Part shown: positions 36,851 through 49,700 of the stretch, piece by piece
Numbering within the stretch: position 1 is the first letter of the stretch
Layout of the letters: every line of letters starts with the position of its first letter
Source: Datisca glomerata
Taxonomy: Eukaryota > Streptophyta > Magnoliopsida > Cucurbitales > Datiscaceae
DNA length: 64,000 nucleotides
Assembly: GCA_003255025.1 (NCBI GenBank)
Contig: QANY01007217.1
Span: 258,033 to 322,032 of the forward strand
Reading direction: 5' to 3'
Made by a program: the position numbers and the translations under genes
The notes under the pieces: generated by a model
What the model saw: only the letters and a program-made list of their open reading frames with translations
Told to the model about the DNA's origin: nothing
Database searches by the model: none

Positions 36851-38488
36851 AAATTTCATGACTTCATTTAGAATATACCGCTTTAGGGTCGGTCAAAACT
36901 AAATTACATCATTTCCTCCTATCTTCTTAAGAAGTTCAACATTGGTATTGATACAGCTCGAAACCTTATTTAGGGGATAAAAACAAAGCTATCTCGAGAA
37001 CTTACTGCACCTCACAGTATTCTACTAATGATGGAGCACATAAGTTATATTGACATGTCAACCTTCTCTCACTCACTATTTTAGGATTATGTGTTTTCAT
37101 TTTAACTAATTAAATGATTCTAAATTAATCATTGGTTAAATTAATAACTCTATGAATATTTAGTAATCAGTTATGACAATCTCATTGGTCTAAGTTCATT
37201 TAACCTTCTAAAGCGCCTAGTCATAATTATGTGAACTTAGATTAACTAACTAATTATATTCATCAAACTTTAATAAAACTATTTTACTAATGTCAGTTAT
37301 CCTAAAGGTTGTTATAGCCCTTAGTATGGTGTGTTTGTCAAGTTTTTAACTAATTAAAACCTAACAGTTTATATGCAATTGATTTCATAAAATGATATAT
37401 ATAAACATATTAGGACAATACTAATAAATCATATTTCTACTTATGAGATGCATGATCAAATGAAACTGCGTTAGATTTTCATTATTGGCATATGATCAAC
37501 TAATGCATGGACATGTTATCAAACATAATAATTAAATAATTATTTAACAATTAAATAAAAGAATAGTGGGTCAAGTGACTATTGTATATTTCTAAATTAC
37601 AACCCTTGAAATAAAAAAATAAAAAATATAAAGCGGACTTCAAGAATACATATTTCCAAAATATTGCCTTATTTCCCTGATGTTCATTTTCATAAACTTC
37701 AAGTGTTGGCCTATTTAATTAGGAAGAACTATTTTTCTTAATTAAAATTATTTTTTTATAATTGTCCCTTTAAAAAAATAGTTAACTTTGACTTAGTTAA
37801 ATAAATATTTTGTGTGATTTGACAAACTTGGGTCAAACCAATCAACCTATTAATTTTTAGTTCTCATAAAATTAAAAATTAAAAAAATTAATTTTAAAAT
37901 TACATTAACTTCAAAATTCAAAAAGGATAATTTATAGTGATAGGGTTGGTTGGTATTAGGGTTTGTGCGAAATTTCTCTAAATGTGACAACAGTTACCAC
38001 CGACCACCATCACCGTCAGACCCCATCGCCAGTTGTCGTCTGCCGCCGCCAGCCATCACCTATCGCTGACTGCTGATTTTTCGGTGACGTCACCAGAACA
38101 GTAAATTCTGGTGACCCTGCCGATTATAAAAAATCGGGAGTGTCAGTGTCATAAATCCAATTTTCGGTGCCGACGCCAGACTTCTAAAAAAATTCTTATT
38201 TCTTTTCTTTTTCCTCCGTCAGTCGTCTCGTGCGTACTTCGTCTTCTCACGATCAGAGTAATTGTAAAATATTCAAAATAAAATTACAAAAATTTCTATG
38301 CCCAAAACGGCTTACACAAAATCTAAGAAAAATTAAAAAAAAACTAGCCCAATAGTCATACAATTAATGATTCGTTATTTTTCATACATTCAAAAAACAT
38401 AACCATCCATTAATTCATACATATCTCGTATTATATGAATAATGCAAGAAAATCCACACATCATTTAACATATAAATATATAAAGATC
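36851..38488 (-). other. Leader region of element 2, gag start missing
   Basis: Between the gag zinc-knuckle end and the primer site lies 1.6 kb with no gag reading frame. It is AT-rich from 36860 to 37900. The part at 37960-38250 is GC-richer with CCACCGACCACCATCACCG-like phrases, as in leaders of some copia elements. Most of gag was deleted or replaced. Confidence 0.5.
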
Positions 38489-38500
38489 GCTCTTATACCA
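38489..38500 (-). promoter_or_regulatory. Primer-binding site of copia element 2
   Basis: Minus strand TGGTATAAGAGC, one mismatch from the initiator-tRNA-Met site TGGTATCAGAGC, a few bases from the end of LTR C. It marks LTR C as the 5' LTR of element 2. Confidence 0.7.
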
Positions 38501-38505
38501 ATTAT

Positions 38506-40620
38506 TGGAAACCGCGATGCACGTGTAGCGGAGGCGTTTAGTTTTTTTTTCTACCAAAACGAATCTTTTTCGATAAAAAGAAAACAAGCGCAACACAACG
38601 ATTTCTAAATATAAAAACTTTTAGTTGAAAACTCATTTTCAATTAGTCATGATCCATTATATATTTATACATTAAATCTACAACATACAACGTTATAAAA
38701 TCATATACTTCTTGTAGTCTATATCAAGCGTACTTGCAAAATCGATTGATCCTCTATCCCACAAAATCGTTCCGAAGATCAGTAGACTCTGAGTCCACAC
38801 CAAGATGTTCCAAATCAATCCTTAATGCACTAGCACGTGTGTGGGGACATAGAATATTACAAGAGATTTTTTCTGTCTCTAGATGTACTCAACACATGAG
38901 ATCTAGAGATTTAGAGAGAAAGACTAGTGAGACGATTCTCGTGTTCTCAACTCAGTTCTTGATTGATGAACTGATCAACTGATGAAAAAAGATTCATCCT
39001 ATTAAAGTCATTAGAATAATATATGTATATATTCTAGATAATAACGTATCATATTTTTAGGGATAACAAAAAATTAATATTTAATTTCAAACCGCCCAAT
39101 GTAGTATGACCCATTGTATAATGGTGCACAACTATTGCAGCTGGCATAAACCATCGCAGTGCCACACGACATTGTGTTTTACGCCACACTGCAGTGTTAC
39201 ACTCCTACTGCTATAGTGCCACCATGGTGATCTATGATTCTCAATCATTGATCGACATGTGATCATTACTGTAAATTACATATTTATTTTAATCAGATAA
39301 ATATATGGATATTAGTTAATTCAAAATTGACATATCTGATTATCCCTAACAACTAAATTATCTGTTATTTCACGAATAACAAATTTAGTTTATCCAAATT
39401 ATTATCTAATAATAAATTAATTATCTAAGTTCACAAATTAGATATTTTATCTCATTTATCGATAATTGAAAAATAATCGATAATTATTTATATATATGTA
39501 ATTTCTGAAAATTATAGTTATATAAATAATTTAATTAATTAATCACATATAATTATCTCATAATTATGTACTTGCCTCAGAATAAAAATTTATTTGCAAG
39601 TCAGTCATTTTTTCATGTCTTGAAAAATTCACATCCTAGACTGCGTAGTACAGAGTTGACTTTGGGACTACGGACCTATAATCCTAACCTACAATAAACC
39701 AGATTATTAATTAAACTCTTTAATTAAATAATTTTATTTATTAATTCCATTATTACTCCACTATAAATATGAAATTTCACACTTAGAGATTATAGATTGT
39801 ATTTACAGAGTATTCTCATGTAGTCTACTGATATAATCATTTCACCTAGTTATGTCATCCAATTTATTGGTTCATAAATTAGAACTGATCAAAATTACCT
39901 TTTTACCCTTCTAATTACCTCTTGATCTTGAAGTACAATTAATTCACTAGTGAATGACTAATTTTTAATCTTATTATAAATTTGACCTCAATAACCATTC
40001 AGTTCCAGAATTAACACTTAAAGGAACCGATATACGATCCATTAGAAAAGCTTGAACTCCAAGCTTGTAAGATCATGTTCTCAGTCATACATATCACTGA
40101 ATCTCCAAAACAAAAGCCGCTAGCCTGTTTTAAAAATAAATCTTAATGAGTGAATCAAAAGATCTAGTAGACATGTATAGAAATTCATGACTATTCAGGA
40201 TTCAGACTAATCTACATATGATCATTGAATTGATGTGTATTAAATCTTTATGATAAACGGCACGTTGATAAAGATATTAATTCAAATTTGTTCAGTAATA
40301 TATAATCTCATTATATAAAGTATTAACACTAAGATGTCTATTCATATCAATGATTTAGATCTATATCACATTCATTCAGCAACCATTCATTAAAGATTAC
40401 ATACTTTAATATGTTGCTGACAATTTTATTTATTATCTATGATCTTAATCCTCTGGTACTAATACAAGACCATAATCTCATTAATGAATATGAAATTTTT
40501 AGATATTTATATAAATTATTCAACAATAATTCAAAAGAACAATTATAAGAAAAATGTAATCCTCATTAAATTTCATATCAAAATATCAATACACATGTTT
40601 TGAGGGCATAACCCTTAACA
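38506..40620 (-). repeat. LTR C, 5' LTR of copia element 2
   Basis: On the minus strand it begins TGTTAAGGGTTATGCCC and ends GCGGTTTCCA before the primer site. Length 2115 bp, homologous to LTR A over its full length. No coding sequence. Its outer flank is the gag-protease copy C, cut at the same base as copy A. Confidence 0.85.
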
Positions 40621-41574
40621 CTTAGTAACATTTGTATCAACCGACCAACTCATGGTATCAGGGAGAATGCACAATTAAGAAATTGTCGCACATAGGTCAT
40701 TCATCTTGGTCACATTAACCATATTCTTGTGAGCGTTGTTAGGATTTACCACCGTGTGGTCCTTTTTGAATCGACAGTCTTTTGCTATGTATCCGGCTTT
40801 ATCGCACAGCCAACCACTACCCTTGATTCGTTTGTTACTCATACATTTTTTGATGTTTTAACTGTTGTTGCTCATGGCCTTCCTTTTGAAGCTTTTCAAT
40901 TTTGGCTTTTCGGCTTCAACAACGTTGTTTTCATCTCCATGGAAGACGAACGCATCAACTTGTGTTTGTTCTTCCGGTTGTCTTCTTCGAATTGCAGACG
41001 AACCAGAAGATCCTCCATCATCATGTCCTTTCACTTATGCTTCAAGTAACTCTTGAACTCTTTCCAGGTTAGCGGTAGTTTCTCGATCGTTGCAGCCGCT
41101 TGGAACGATTCACTGATTGTCATTCCCTCGTTGATCAGTTGAATAAGATCTGGAGCTTTTCCACTTGACTAACCACCTTATGCTTGTCATCCATCAGATA
41201 TTCCAGGAATCGTTCGACGATGAATTTCTTTGTCCCAGCGTCCTCAGTCTTACACTTTTTCTCCAACGCTTCCCATAAATCCTTCAATGTCTTGAACGAA
41301 AAATAAACATTTAGAATTTGTCTACAAGATCGTTCAAGATGTAGTTTTGGTAGAGAAAATTGGTATGTGTCCATGCTTCGTAAGCAGATGTCGTTTCCTT
41401 AGTGTGTTTGTCCTTCGGTGTGATAGGACATTCTTCATTCAGAATGTGTGCTGGATTGAGTGTTGTCAGATAGAACACCATCTTTTGTCGCCATCTCTTG
41501 AAATCTTCCTCCTTGAACTTCTCTGGTTTCTCAGCGTCAGGAACAATCTTCACAAATGCAGATTGTTGCTCCAT
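40621..41574 (-). pseudogene. copia gag plus start of protease (copy C)
   Basis: The minus-strand gag begins MEQQSAFVKIVPDAEKPEKF (ATG at 41574). FKRWRQKMVFYLTTLNPAHI follows, then a zinc-knuckle remnant DKAGYIAKDCRFKKDH near 40790, then the protease start MSWSVDTNVTKC that ends exactly at LTR C. The fragment has fewer breaks than copy A. Host element and upstream LTR are not recognisable beyond 41.7 kb. Confidence 0.82.
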
Positions 41575-42624
41575 CGGTAGAAGAAGAATTTCATCTTTAG
41601 ATTGTTGGAACCGTAGAGCAATAATGAAAAATAAAATAATTGGATTAAATTGCAACAAAACGATTACAACTGAACTATTAGACGTAGAAGAAGAAGAAAA
41701 GTAACACTTTCTTAGTTGCCACAGTGAGAAACTAGTTGTCGCATTTGGCTTTATAAGTATTGGTTCCGAAGATGTGATTCGAGTTGTTAAAACTCCACGT
41801 ATGCGGTGATTGTCATGAGGCGATGAAGCTCATCTCGAAGATTACATGCAGAGAGATAATCATAAGATATATAAACCGATTTTATTCGTTTACTGACAGA
41901 TCTTGTTCTTGTAAAGATTATTGGTAAAGACTGTTGTAATTCAATTGCTACATGAGAGTGGCAACACATTCATTCGTCTACTTCCCTTTGTTTCTGTTGT
42001 TATGAAAGATGTGATTCTGTGACTGAAGGATATGGGAGGAAAGGTTGAGCTTCAATTGTGGTAAGACAAAATTATTTATCTGATCTTCTGATGAGTTAGT
42101 TCATGAGTTTCCTCAACACTTAAAATTTTCGTCAATGTTGAGAGACCAGATATGATCAAATGCAGTCATTTTAACCTCTGTTTTTTTAATTTATTAACCT
42201 CTATTTTTTAACTCTAAAAGAAGTTAAACGGTAAGAAATAGTTTTCAAAATAATACGACGATCAGTTACTTTCAGATTTTCACAATTTCACGTTAAAACG
42301 ACGACGTGCTTCCCAGACAATTTTAATTATAGCCGCCAAGTCTCTTGGCAAGTCCGCTCCAACTTTTAATAATTTTCAAAAATCCGCCGAGAAAAACACG
42401 ATTTTCAGATTAAAAAAACTGTATATTATATTTCCCCTCTCCCTCTGTAACCTATTTCTTCAATTTAACACCATTAATAGGAAAATTGTTTCCCTCTGAG
42501 AGCACGCTTCCTCAGCTCACAGATTAAGCATCCGCTTCGAAGCTCGGAGCACTCATAACTTTTATCGGAAAGTCAAGCTTTCAGTGGGAATTGAGAAATC
42601 CAAGTGGTGTTGAAGTTGTAGAAG
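41575..42624 (+). other. Upstream region of the Sel1-like gene
   Basis: No gene. The last 250 bp carry a CCCCTCTCCCTCTG pyrimidine patch (42437-42450) and a likely 5' UTR leading to the ATG at 42625. Promoter elements cannot be fixed with confidence. Confidence 0.4.
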
Positions 42625-43725
42625 ATGGAAATGGAGAGCAGTGAGGGGAAGGAGAAGAGAGAAGGTAAGGAAAGCCAGAATCGCTTGCCTTTATCTGAAG
42701 TAGTGACGGAATGCGTCAAAAGATGGTTTAAGGACACCCTTAAAGAGGCCAAAGCTGGGGATATTAATATGCAGGTCTTGGTTGGTCAGATGTATTATAG
42801 CGGTTATGGAGTTCCTAGAGATGCCCAGAAGGTCCTTTTTTCTCTTTCTTTTTTTAAAGTTTTTTTTTCAGTTTTTATGGAAGTCAATTCATGTTGTACT
42901 GCCTGTAATACGTTGATATTCTTTAGGGCCTAGGGTTTTGTGGAGTTTGTTGTTCCTCTTCTGTGTATTATACTCTGTTTGACGACTTTGTTCTGTAGCA
43001 AAATTCAGCTCGAATGAGCAAATTTTTGTAGCAGTCTCCGTTCCAGATTTTTAGTCTACTGCGGAGAACAAATTTCCCGGTGAATTTGTAAAATTATTGT
43101 CTATTTTTTAAGAGAATTTTCTCAAGTAAATTTAAAAACGAAACTGACGCTCTTTTTCCACAAACATTTAAACGTCAAATGTTGTAACTAGAAAGGAAAC
43201 TTCATATGATTAATTTGATAGTTTGTGAAAAACCTGACTGCGTTATTATTTTGGCCTCCCTATTTTTCTTGGTTCCAAATACCAAATTTACATCACTTAC
43301 TAGTTACTCTTACAGAGTTTCTGACTTTACTTGGCAGGATCATAGAGACTAGTGGTTAATCACCAAACTTTAAATACACTATCATTTTTCCTGACAATTG
43401 AATGAGTCATTAGGGTTTTCGTTTAGTTTCTAGTTTCTTTTTTATTCAAGTATATTTCAATTCATCAATCTTTTGCTATATTCTTTTGTCTGTTTTTCCC
43501 TCCAGGGAAGGATTTGGATTTCAAAGGCATCTAGGATCCGTTCCTCTGTTTGGAAAGTTAGCGATAAACATCCAGGTTGTTATCTATTATCTTGTTATTA
43601 TCAGTATTATTATTTCAAAATTTTACCCATGATTATTGAAATTGTGTCCTTTGTTTGACTTCGGACATTCTGTAGGTTATAATGCAAGTGATTCAGATTC
43701 TGATGACTTGAAGGTTGAATCTTAA
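42625..43725 (+). CDS. Small Sel1-like repeat (HCP-like) plant protein
   Basis: Three exons: 42625-42831, 43506-43575 and 43676-43725, all with GT-AG introns and matching phase, giving 108 residues. The N-terminus is charged (MEMESSEGKEKREGKESQ). A helical segment follows, then a single Sel1/TPR-like motif LVGQMYYSGYGVPRDAQKG across the first splice junction. Next comes GRIWISKASRIRSSVWKVSD and an acidic tail with SDSDSDD before the stop. One Sel1 repeat plus the conserved SVWKVSDKHPGYNASDSDSD-type end matches a short plant protein family known to me only as uncharacterised; role and location are unknown. The frame is intact and the splice sites are good, so it is probably expressed. Without splicing, the first exon frame would run into the intron and end at 42933. 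Confidence 0.85.
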
Positions 43726-46715
43726 ATGCACCACATAAGCTTATTGTCAAGTGAAATATGAGCTGGTAATCAGCGGAAGTTTTTCATGCTTCTCTTTGCT
43801 CAACGGCTTGCCTTTCATGTTGTGTCACACTATCCCCTATCTACTATGACTGTCTTGTGAAAATCAAATTTATAGGTCAACACTTTTTTGGTATTTAGCA
43901 CTACCTGCAATTCACGATTACTAATGTCTGTTTTATTCTTCTTGTTGACTGAATTAGATACATTAAATGGCCTATTACCCTTAGTCTGATCACCCTCTTC
44001 AGATAAATAACTTGTCATTGGTTTATCAGTTTAGAATTATTCTCCTAGAGTCCTCATCTCTGTTGTTTTCCTGAGTGGTGGAATTGCTAAAGTTTCCACT
44101 CTTTCTCCAACCACCCCCTCTCCTTGAAAATATATCAACTATTACATATTAACTTAGGACGCTGTTTTAAGCTCGGTAAAGACAGAAGATCACTGTTCTT
44201 ACCTTTTAATCGCAATAATAGGCCAGTTTGGTGAAGTTTGTTTATTACTGAAAACATGCATCTTGTACTGTAGTTAGATGCACTGTGTTAAAACAGAAGT
44301 TTCACACTGGCGTGTAATGATTGGTAAAATAATAATCTCTAAGTTTGAGGTTTGTACAGATTCAGGGCAGCTACTTTAAGAGCATTCTCCTCAGTGTATT
44401 ATTGGGAATGAAGAGTCGTCTTTTAAGATCCTTTTTAGTGAACTTGTGATGGTTTGGCTGGTTCCAATGTTTGACGTTGGAATTGAGGTTTAATTTTCCT
44501 TTTTAGAAGTTTCAGAGTTAATTTTCTTAGCTCTTTTTTAGTTTGTTGGAGGATGGTCTCGCAACCTTCATGCCTAAGGTATTCTTTTATTATACTATTG
44601 AGAGATTATGTGTTATATACATTCCTTAATGATTTTACCAATTTGATGTATTGCAGCCCAGTTTCTGTTTCTGTTTCTGTTTCTGTTTCTTGTTACTTTT
44701 TAAGGTGTTTTTTTTTTCTAGATAAGAATAGACACACCTCGTACAGAATGGTGGATATGTCAGTGTGTCAAAATATACATATGGTAAGTGAAGGCTACTG
44801 GCTACCTAATCATGTAAAGTCAAGTGAGTGACTGCAGGCCTGGCCGTTTGACATCCAGATGAGATAGTCACTGGGTAGTTTAATTGATCATCTGCAGTGA
44901 CCAAAATATTCTGTATGACCTACTATTTGAATAAAATATACAAACAAGAAACCCTTTTCGTATCCTGGAAGGACCTCTATGATGATAAAAGAACAAGGCT
45001 AGATTGGTGTTCATTGAAGTAACCTTTTAAATTTGGCTTACGCTTGCGTCCCTATATGAACTTTGATGTGGAATTGAGTGTCATCTGTTTGGTTGATTAA
45101 GCATATTTAGATGGTTAATGTAGTTTAATATATGTTTTGTAGGTTCCGTTTCTTGCTGTCCCTGTTTCTTCACAATCGCAGCTGTGCTTGTAACGTGTTC
45201 TGATGGGTGTATCACTCTACTCTGGACTGTCCTGATCATGTAAAGACATTTTTTTTTGCGTAGTATTTTGTTAATGCAGCAGGGGTAGGGGTAGTGAAGT
45301 TAGACAGAAATGGATGCTAGCATCTTATCTTGTTAGTTTAATGTTTTATTTTTATTTTTTAGTCGTCAATTTCGAGGGATTTATGATTATCAGATGACGT
45401 TTTCACAGCTGATTGAAACTATTGAAATGCTGTCAAATTTATTATTTCATACAAAGTTTACCATATGCTTGAAAGTATAAGCTTTTCAATTATGTTCTGC
45501 CCCAGTAATCCTACTGCCTCATTGTAATTGACTGAGAAAATTTAATGAAGACTTTAGTTTATTTTAATCCCAGATTATCATAGTTAATATGGTCCAAATG
45601 TACCTGCAAATGGATTAGGCTCGTCAACATGTCTATATTTTAGCTCTTCGAGTGCTGCTTGATAATTAAATATGAGGGGTTGACTCTATGATTAGTTATT
45701 TTAAAGTTTATTAGACTTTTAAGTAAGTTATCTGAAAAATTAAAGATAAAACAAAGATTATAATTCTGGGTTGGTCAATGTATTTGATGTCCTCTACTCT
45801 TTCTTAGTAAGATACTATGATTATAGCATAAATAATTTTCAAATTAAAAAAAAAACGAGTCTGAAATGGAAGGCTTACTTCATATTCATAATAAAGAAAA
45901 CTATTGGTAATAAGATCTCAGGTTTTTTTTTAACGAGTGGTATATTATTTTATGAAAACAAGTGATGCTTTTTATACAAGTTAATGAAAAAAAATTGTCT
46001 AGATGACATGGGTTGTATGGATGTAACCTGAAAGTTTATTGTCAGCCTCACTAGACAACAAAAACTAAGTCCGACTCCTCGACAGTGACTGAGAAACTAG
46101 TTAGCAAACACATGAGACATGCCATCCCTAATTCATGTGACGTGGCAGTTACAATTTTATTGTTTTTCTTAAATATCGGTAGGCTTTCTTAAAGCTTATC
46201 CAGCTAGCTACATATATATTTTTATTTCAATTTTTACCTCTTCTAATTCCCTCTGAATCAAACTTTTCCCTGCCAAGCATAGAACTTGTATCGCACATAA
46301 ACTATACCAGAGAATTTTCCCTTAGAATACTTGCATTCGCTTGTACATCTAAATAACTCAAAAGAACAGAACCGATCTTCAATTGATTTTCAACTTGGAA
46401 ATTCTCTCTTTCCCCCTAGATGTCCATAAAATTTAGAATTTCCCCACAGATTCACTTGGACGACAAGGCTATTTTCTTTTTCTTTTTTAATTCATTAATT
46501 AATTAGTTAACCGAGAGTCTTGGCCGAAAGTCAACAAAAGCATATGATTCTCCTGGCCTGTATGTATGTATGTATGTATGAACCATCGTTATCAAAGCAT
46601 AAATGATAATCATGTTGGAGAGGTTAGACGGCACTGTCAATGCTTTTAATTGTTCAAAGTGAGTGAGTAAATATAGGAAGGAAAGAGATACTGCAAATAC
46701 AAGAAAGAAAACGTG
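43726..46715. other. Intergenic between the Sel1-like and ferroportin genes
   Basis: No additional gene seen. It holds a (TTTCTG)n microsatellite (44662-44689), a (TATG)5 run (46561-46580) and an ACGT-core motif TGACGTGGCA (46138-46147) about 570 bp before the ferroportin ATG. That motif is of the bZIP/ABRE type; its relevance is speculative. Confidence 0.5.
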
Positions 46716-49700
46716 ATGGAGAGTGAACCACTCTTGTCATACGAACAACCTTCTTCTCCACACCATCATCTCCCTCCTGCTCTGATTCATTATCTCTACA
46801 TTGGTCACTTCCTCGCCAGATGGGGCGCCAGGTTTCTTGTTTTTGCTCTCTTCTCTGTCTCGATTTCAATAAATTAAGTGTGTTTTTAGCATTCAGATTG
46901 TTTGAACGGCCTCTAATTCTATTGTTGGCAGAATGTGGGAATTCTCTGTTGGTCTATACATGATCAGTCTTTGGCCAAACTCTTTACTCTTTGCTGCAAT
47001 ATATGGGGTGATGGAATCTGCATCTACTGCATTCTTTGGTCCTCTTGTTGGAGAATGGCTCGATAGGTTGACTTACACAAAGGTTCCCTTCTCTCTCTTC
47101 CATTGTGTATGCGAGGATTAGGAGTCGTTAATTGTGATTTGGAACCACTAACAAAGGATAATTAACACGTTGAATTGCAGGTTCTCAAACTCTGGTTATC
47201 GGTACAAAATATATCTTACATAATTGCTGGTTGTACGGTAGTTATACTAACGATCTACACAGACTTGAAATCCTCTTATTTCACTGTTTTCATCTCACTC
47301 GTTATATTGACAAACGTTTCTGGAGCTGTTGGCTCTCTTTCAACTCTTGCCGGTGCCATCTTAATCGAAAGAGAATGGTAATTTGCATACAGACAGACCA
47401 TAAATAATGATTAGAAAGTAATCCAAATCTGATTTGTATATTAATTATGAAAATGTAGGGTGGTGGTTATATCAGAAGGGTGTTCTCCAGATGTGCTGAC
47501 GAACATGAATTCGGTTATAAGACGGATCGATCTAACATGCACTCTATTTGCTCCCGTAATAACTGGTTTTTTAATCAGTTTTGTGTCACTCAAAGCATCT
47601 GCTGTAACTTTAGCACTCTGGAATATGATATCGGTTTGGTTGGAATATTGGCTTTTTGTGTCTGTATATAATGGTATTCCAGCCTTAGCTGAAAGCAGCC
47701 AAAGGAGGATCTCTAGACTTGCTTTAAGAGATAGATCAGAAGGTAGCAACTCTGTTTCCTCGGATTCTGAAGTGGGTTCAAAGCTCCCTTTTATAGGTGC
47801 TTTTATAGGTGCATGGAGAGTGTATTTACGGCAAGATGTTCTACTCCCTGGAGTAGCTCTAGCTTTGTTGTATTTCACTGTTCTCAGGTAATTACTAGTT
47901 TTTAGACAGTTTTAATGGAACTTTAGGAAAAAAACATATGATTCTCCATTTTTCTAACCATTTTCTTTGGCATCAAGCTTTGGAACACTGATGACAGCAG
48001 CCTTGGAATGGGAAGGTATACCCGCTTTTATTATCGGAACGGCACGAGGAATAAGCGCAACAATTGGCATAGCTGCAACGCTTGCATACCCGACCTTACA
48101 ATCTCGTATTTCGACAATTAGGACAGGAATTTGGTCTGTTTGGTCTCAGGTATGTTAGATTTCAAAATTCTTATTGATATAAATCGTATTACAATAAAAC
48201 TAAAAATCTCATGCTGAACACGTCAAGAATCAAAACAATTATAGATCGGAAGTGTATCTGAATCCATGATGATATATCGTTGTTTAGATTCGAGCAGTTG
48301 ACTTTCCAGTTCTACACAATTCTTTATCTGAGAGTTCCTTTTGATAAAGCCTCTAAGTTTTCTCTCTAAGATGTGATAGTAGAGAGAATATAATGATTTC
48401 TCGTTATTGTATGACATGTGGACCATAACCACTTATAGATGATACATCTTTTGGTATATCTATTTTAGCCCATCATAAAAATAAGAATTATCATAAAGTC
48501 TCTACACATTAAAGAGTACACAACCTATCAAATACATTAAAACCCCAATTATCCAAACTTTAGTAGATCACTTTTAATTGGGTTTAACTTTATTTGATAG
48601 TTTGCAACACATAATTATTTTACACATAAGTCCAATATTGGATTAAGGATCCAACGGTCTCCCACTCGGACTATGTGTTAAACCTTATAATTATGTTTTG
48701 CCAAAAATAATTGAACGCGTTCAACTTTGTTGTCATTACCGGAATGTATCTATAACCAATTCGGTTCATCAATCATACCGACATAGGATCAAAACGGCTT
48801 TTATTACATCAATCGTAACTCAACCTATCAATTGTCATATATATCAATACAACTGAATGACATGGATTATGGTGTGGATGTGTGGCATAGAAATTTCATG
48901 TAATGTGATCTTAACATGCCTATTTCCAACTAGTTCTCTCCTTAAACCTTAGTGTGATTAAACCATACAAGAATCATAGTGTGAATTAGTCAAAATTTTA
49001 TTTCTGCAGAAATTACCTTAAAATATCTATAAACCAAAATAACTGAAAATATGTCTATAAAGAAGAGCATCCAAAATCACAAACTCTCACTAAAACCGAA
49101 TATCATCAACCGATAAGACACCCATAAGAGCAATGTGCTCATGAAACTGTTTGGGTGGCAATCCCTTAGTAAGCGGATCTGCAATCATGGAGTTTTGTCT
49201 CAACGTGCTCTATAACAACTGTCTACTCTGAACTTTTTCCTTAACAACCAGGAAGTTGAAGTTTATGTACCTCGACTTTGTCGAGCTCCTGTTGTTATTA
49301 GAATAGAGGACTGCAGACTCATTGTCATAAAATAACTTGAGTGTCTCTCAATATCGTCCACTATCTGCAACCTTGTGACAATATTTCGCAATCATATTCC
49401 GTGATTGGATGCCTCATAACATGCTATCTTGGCATCCAGCATAATCGGAGTCACTATATCCAACGATCTCAATCTGATCTAACCTCCGATACGTGAGCAT
49501 GTAGTCTTTTGTTCTCTGTAAATACTGTAAGACTCGTTTAGCTGTTTTTCAATGGTCTATGCCTGAATTGCTTAAATACTTGTCCAACATCCCAGTCATG
49601 TACACAATATCTAGACGTGTATAAACCTGAGCATACATGAGACTCCCTACTACTGAGACATAGGGGATCTTCTGCATTTTTTTTTTCTCAAAATCATTCT

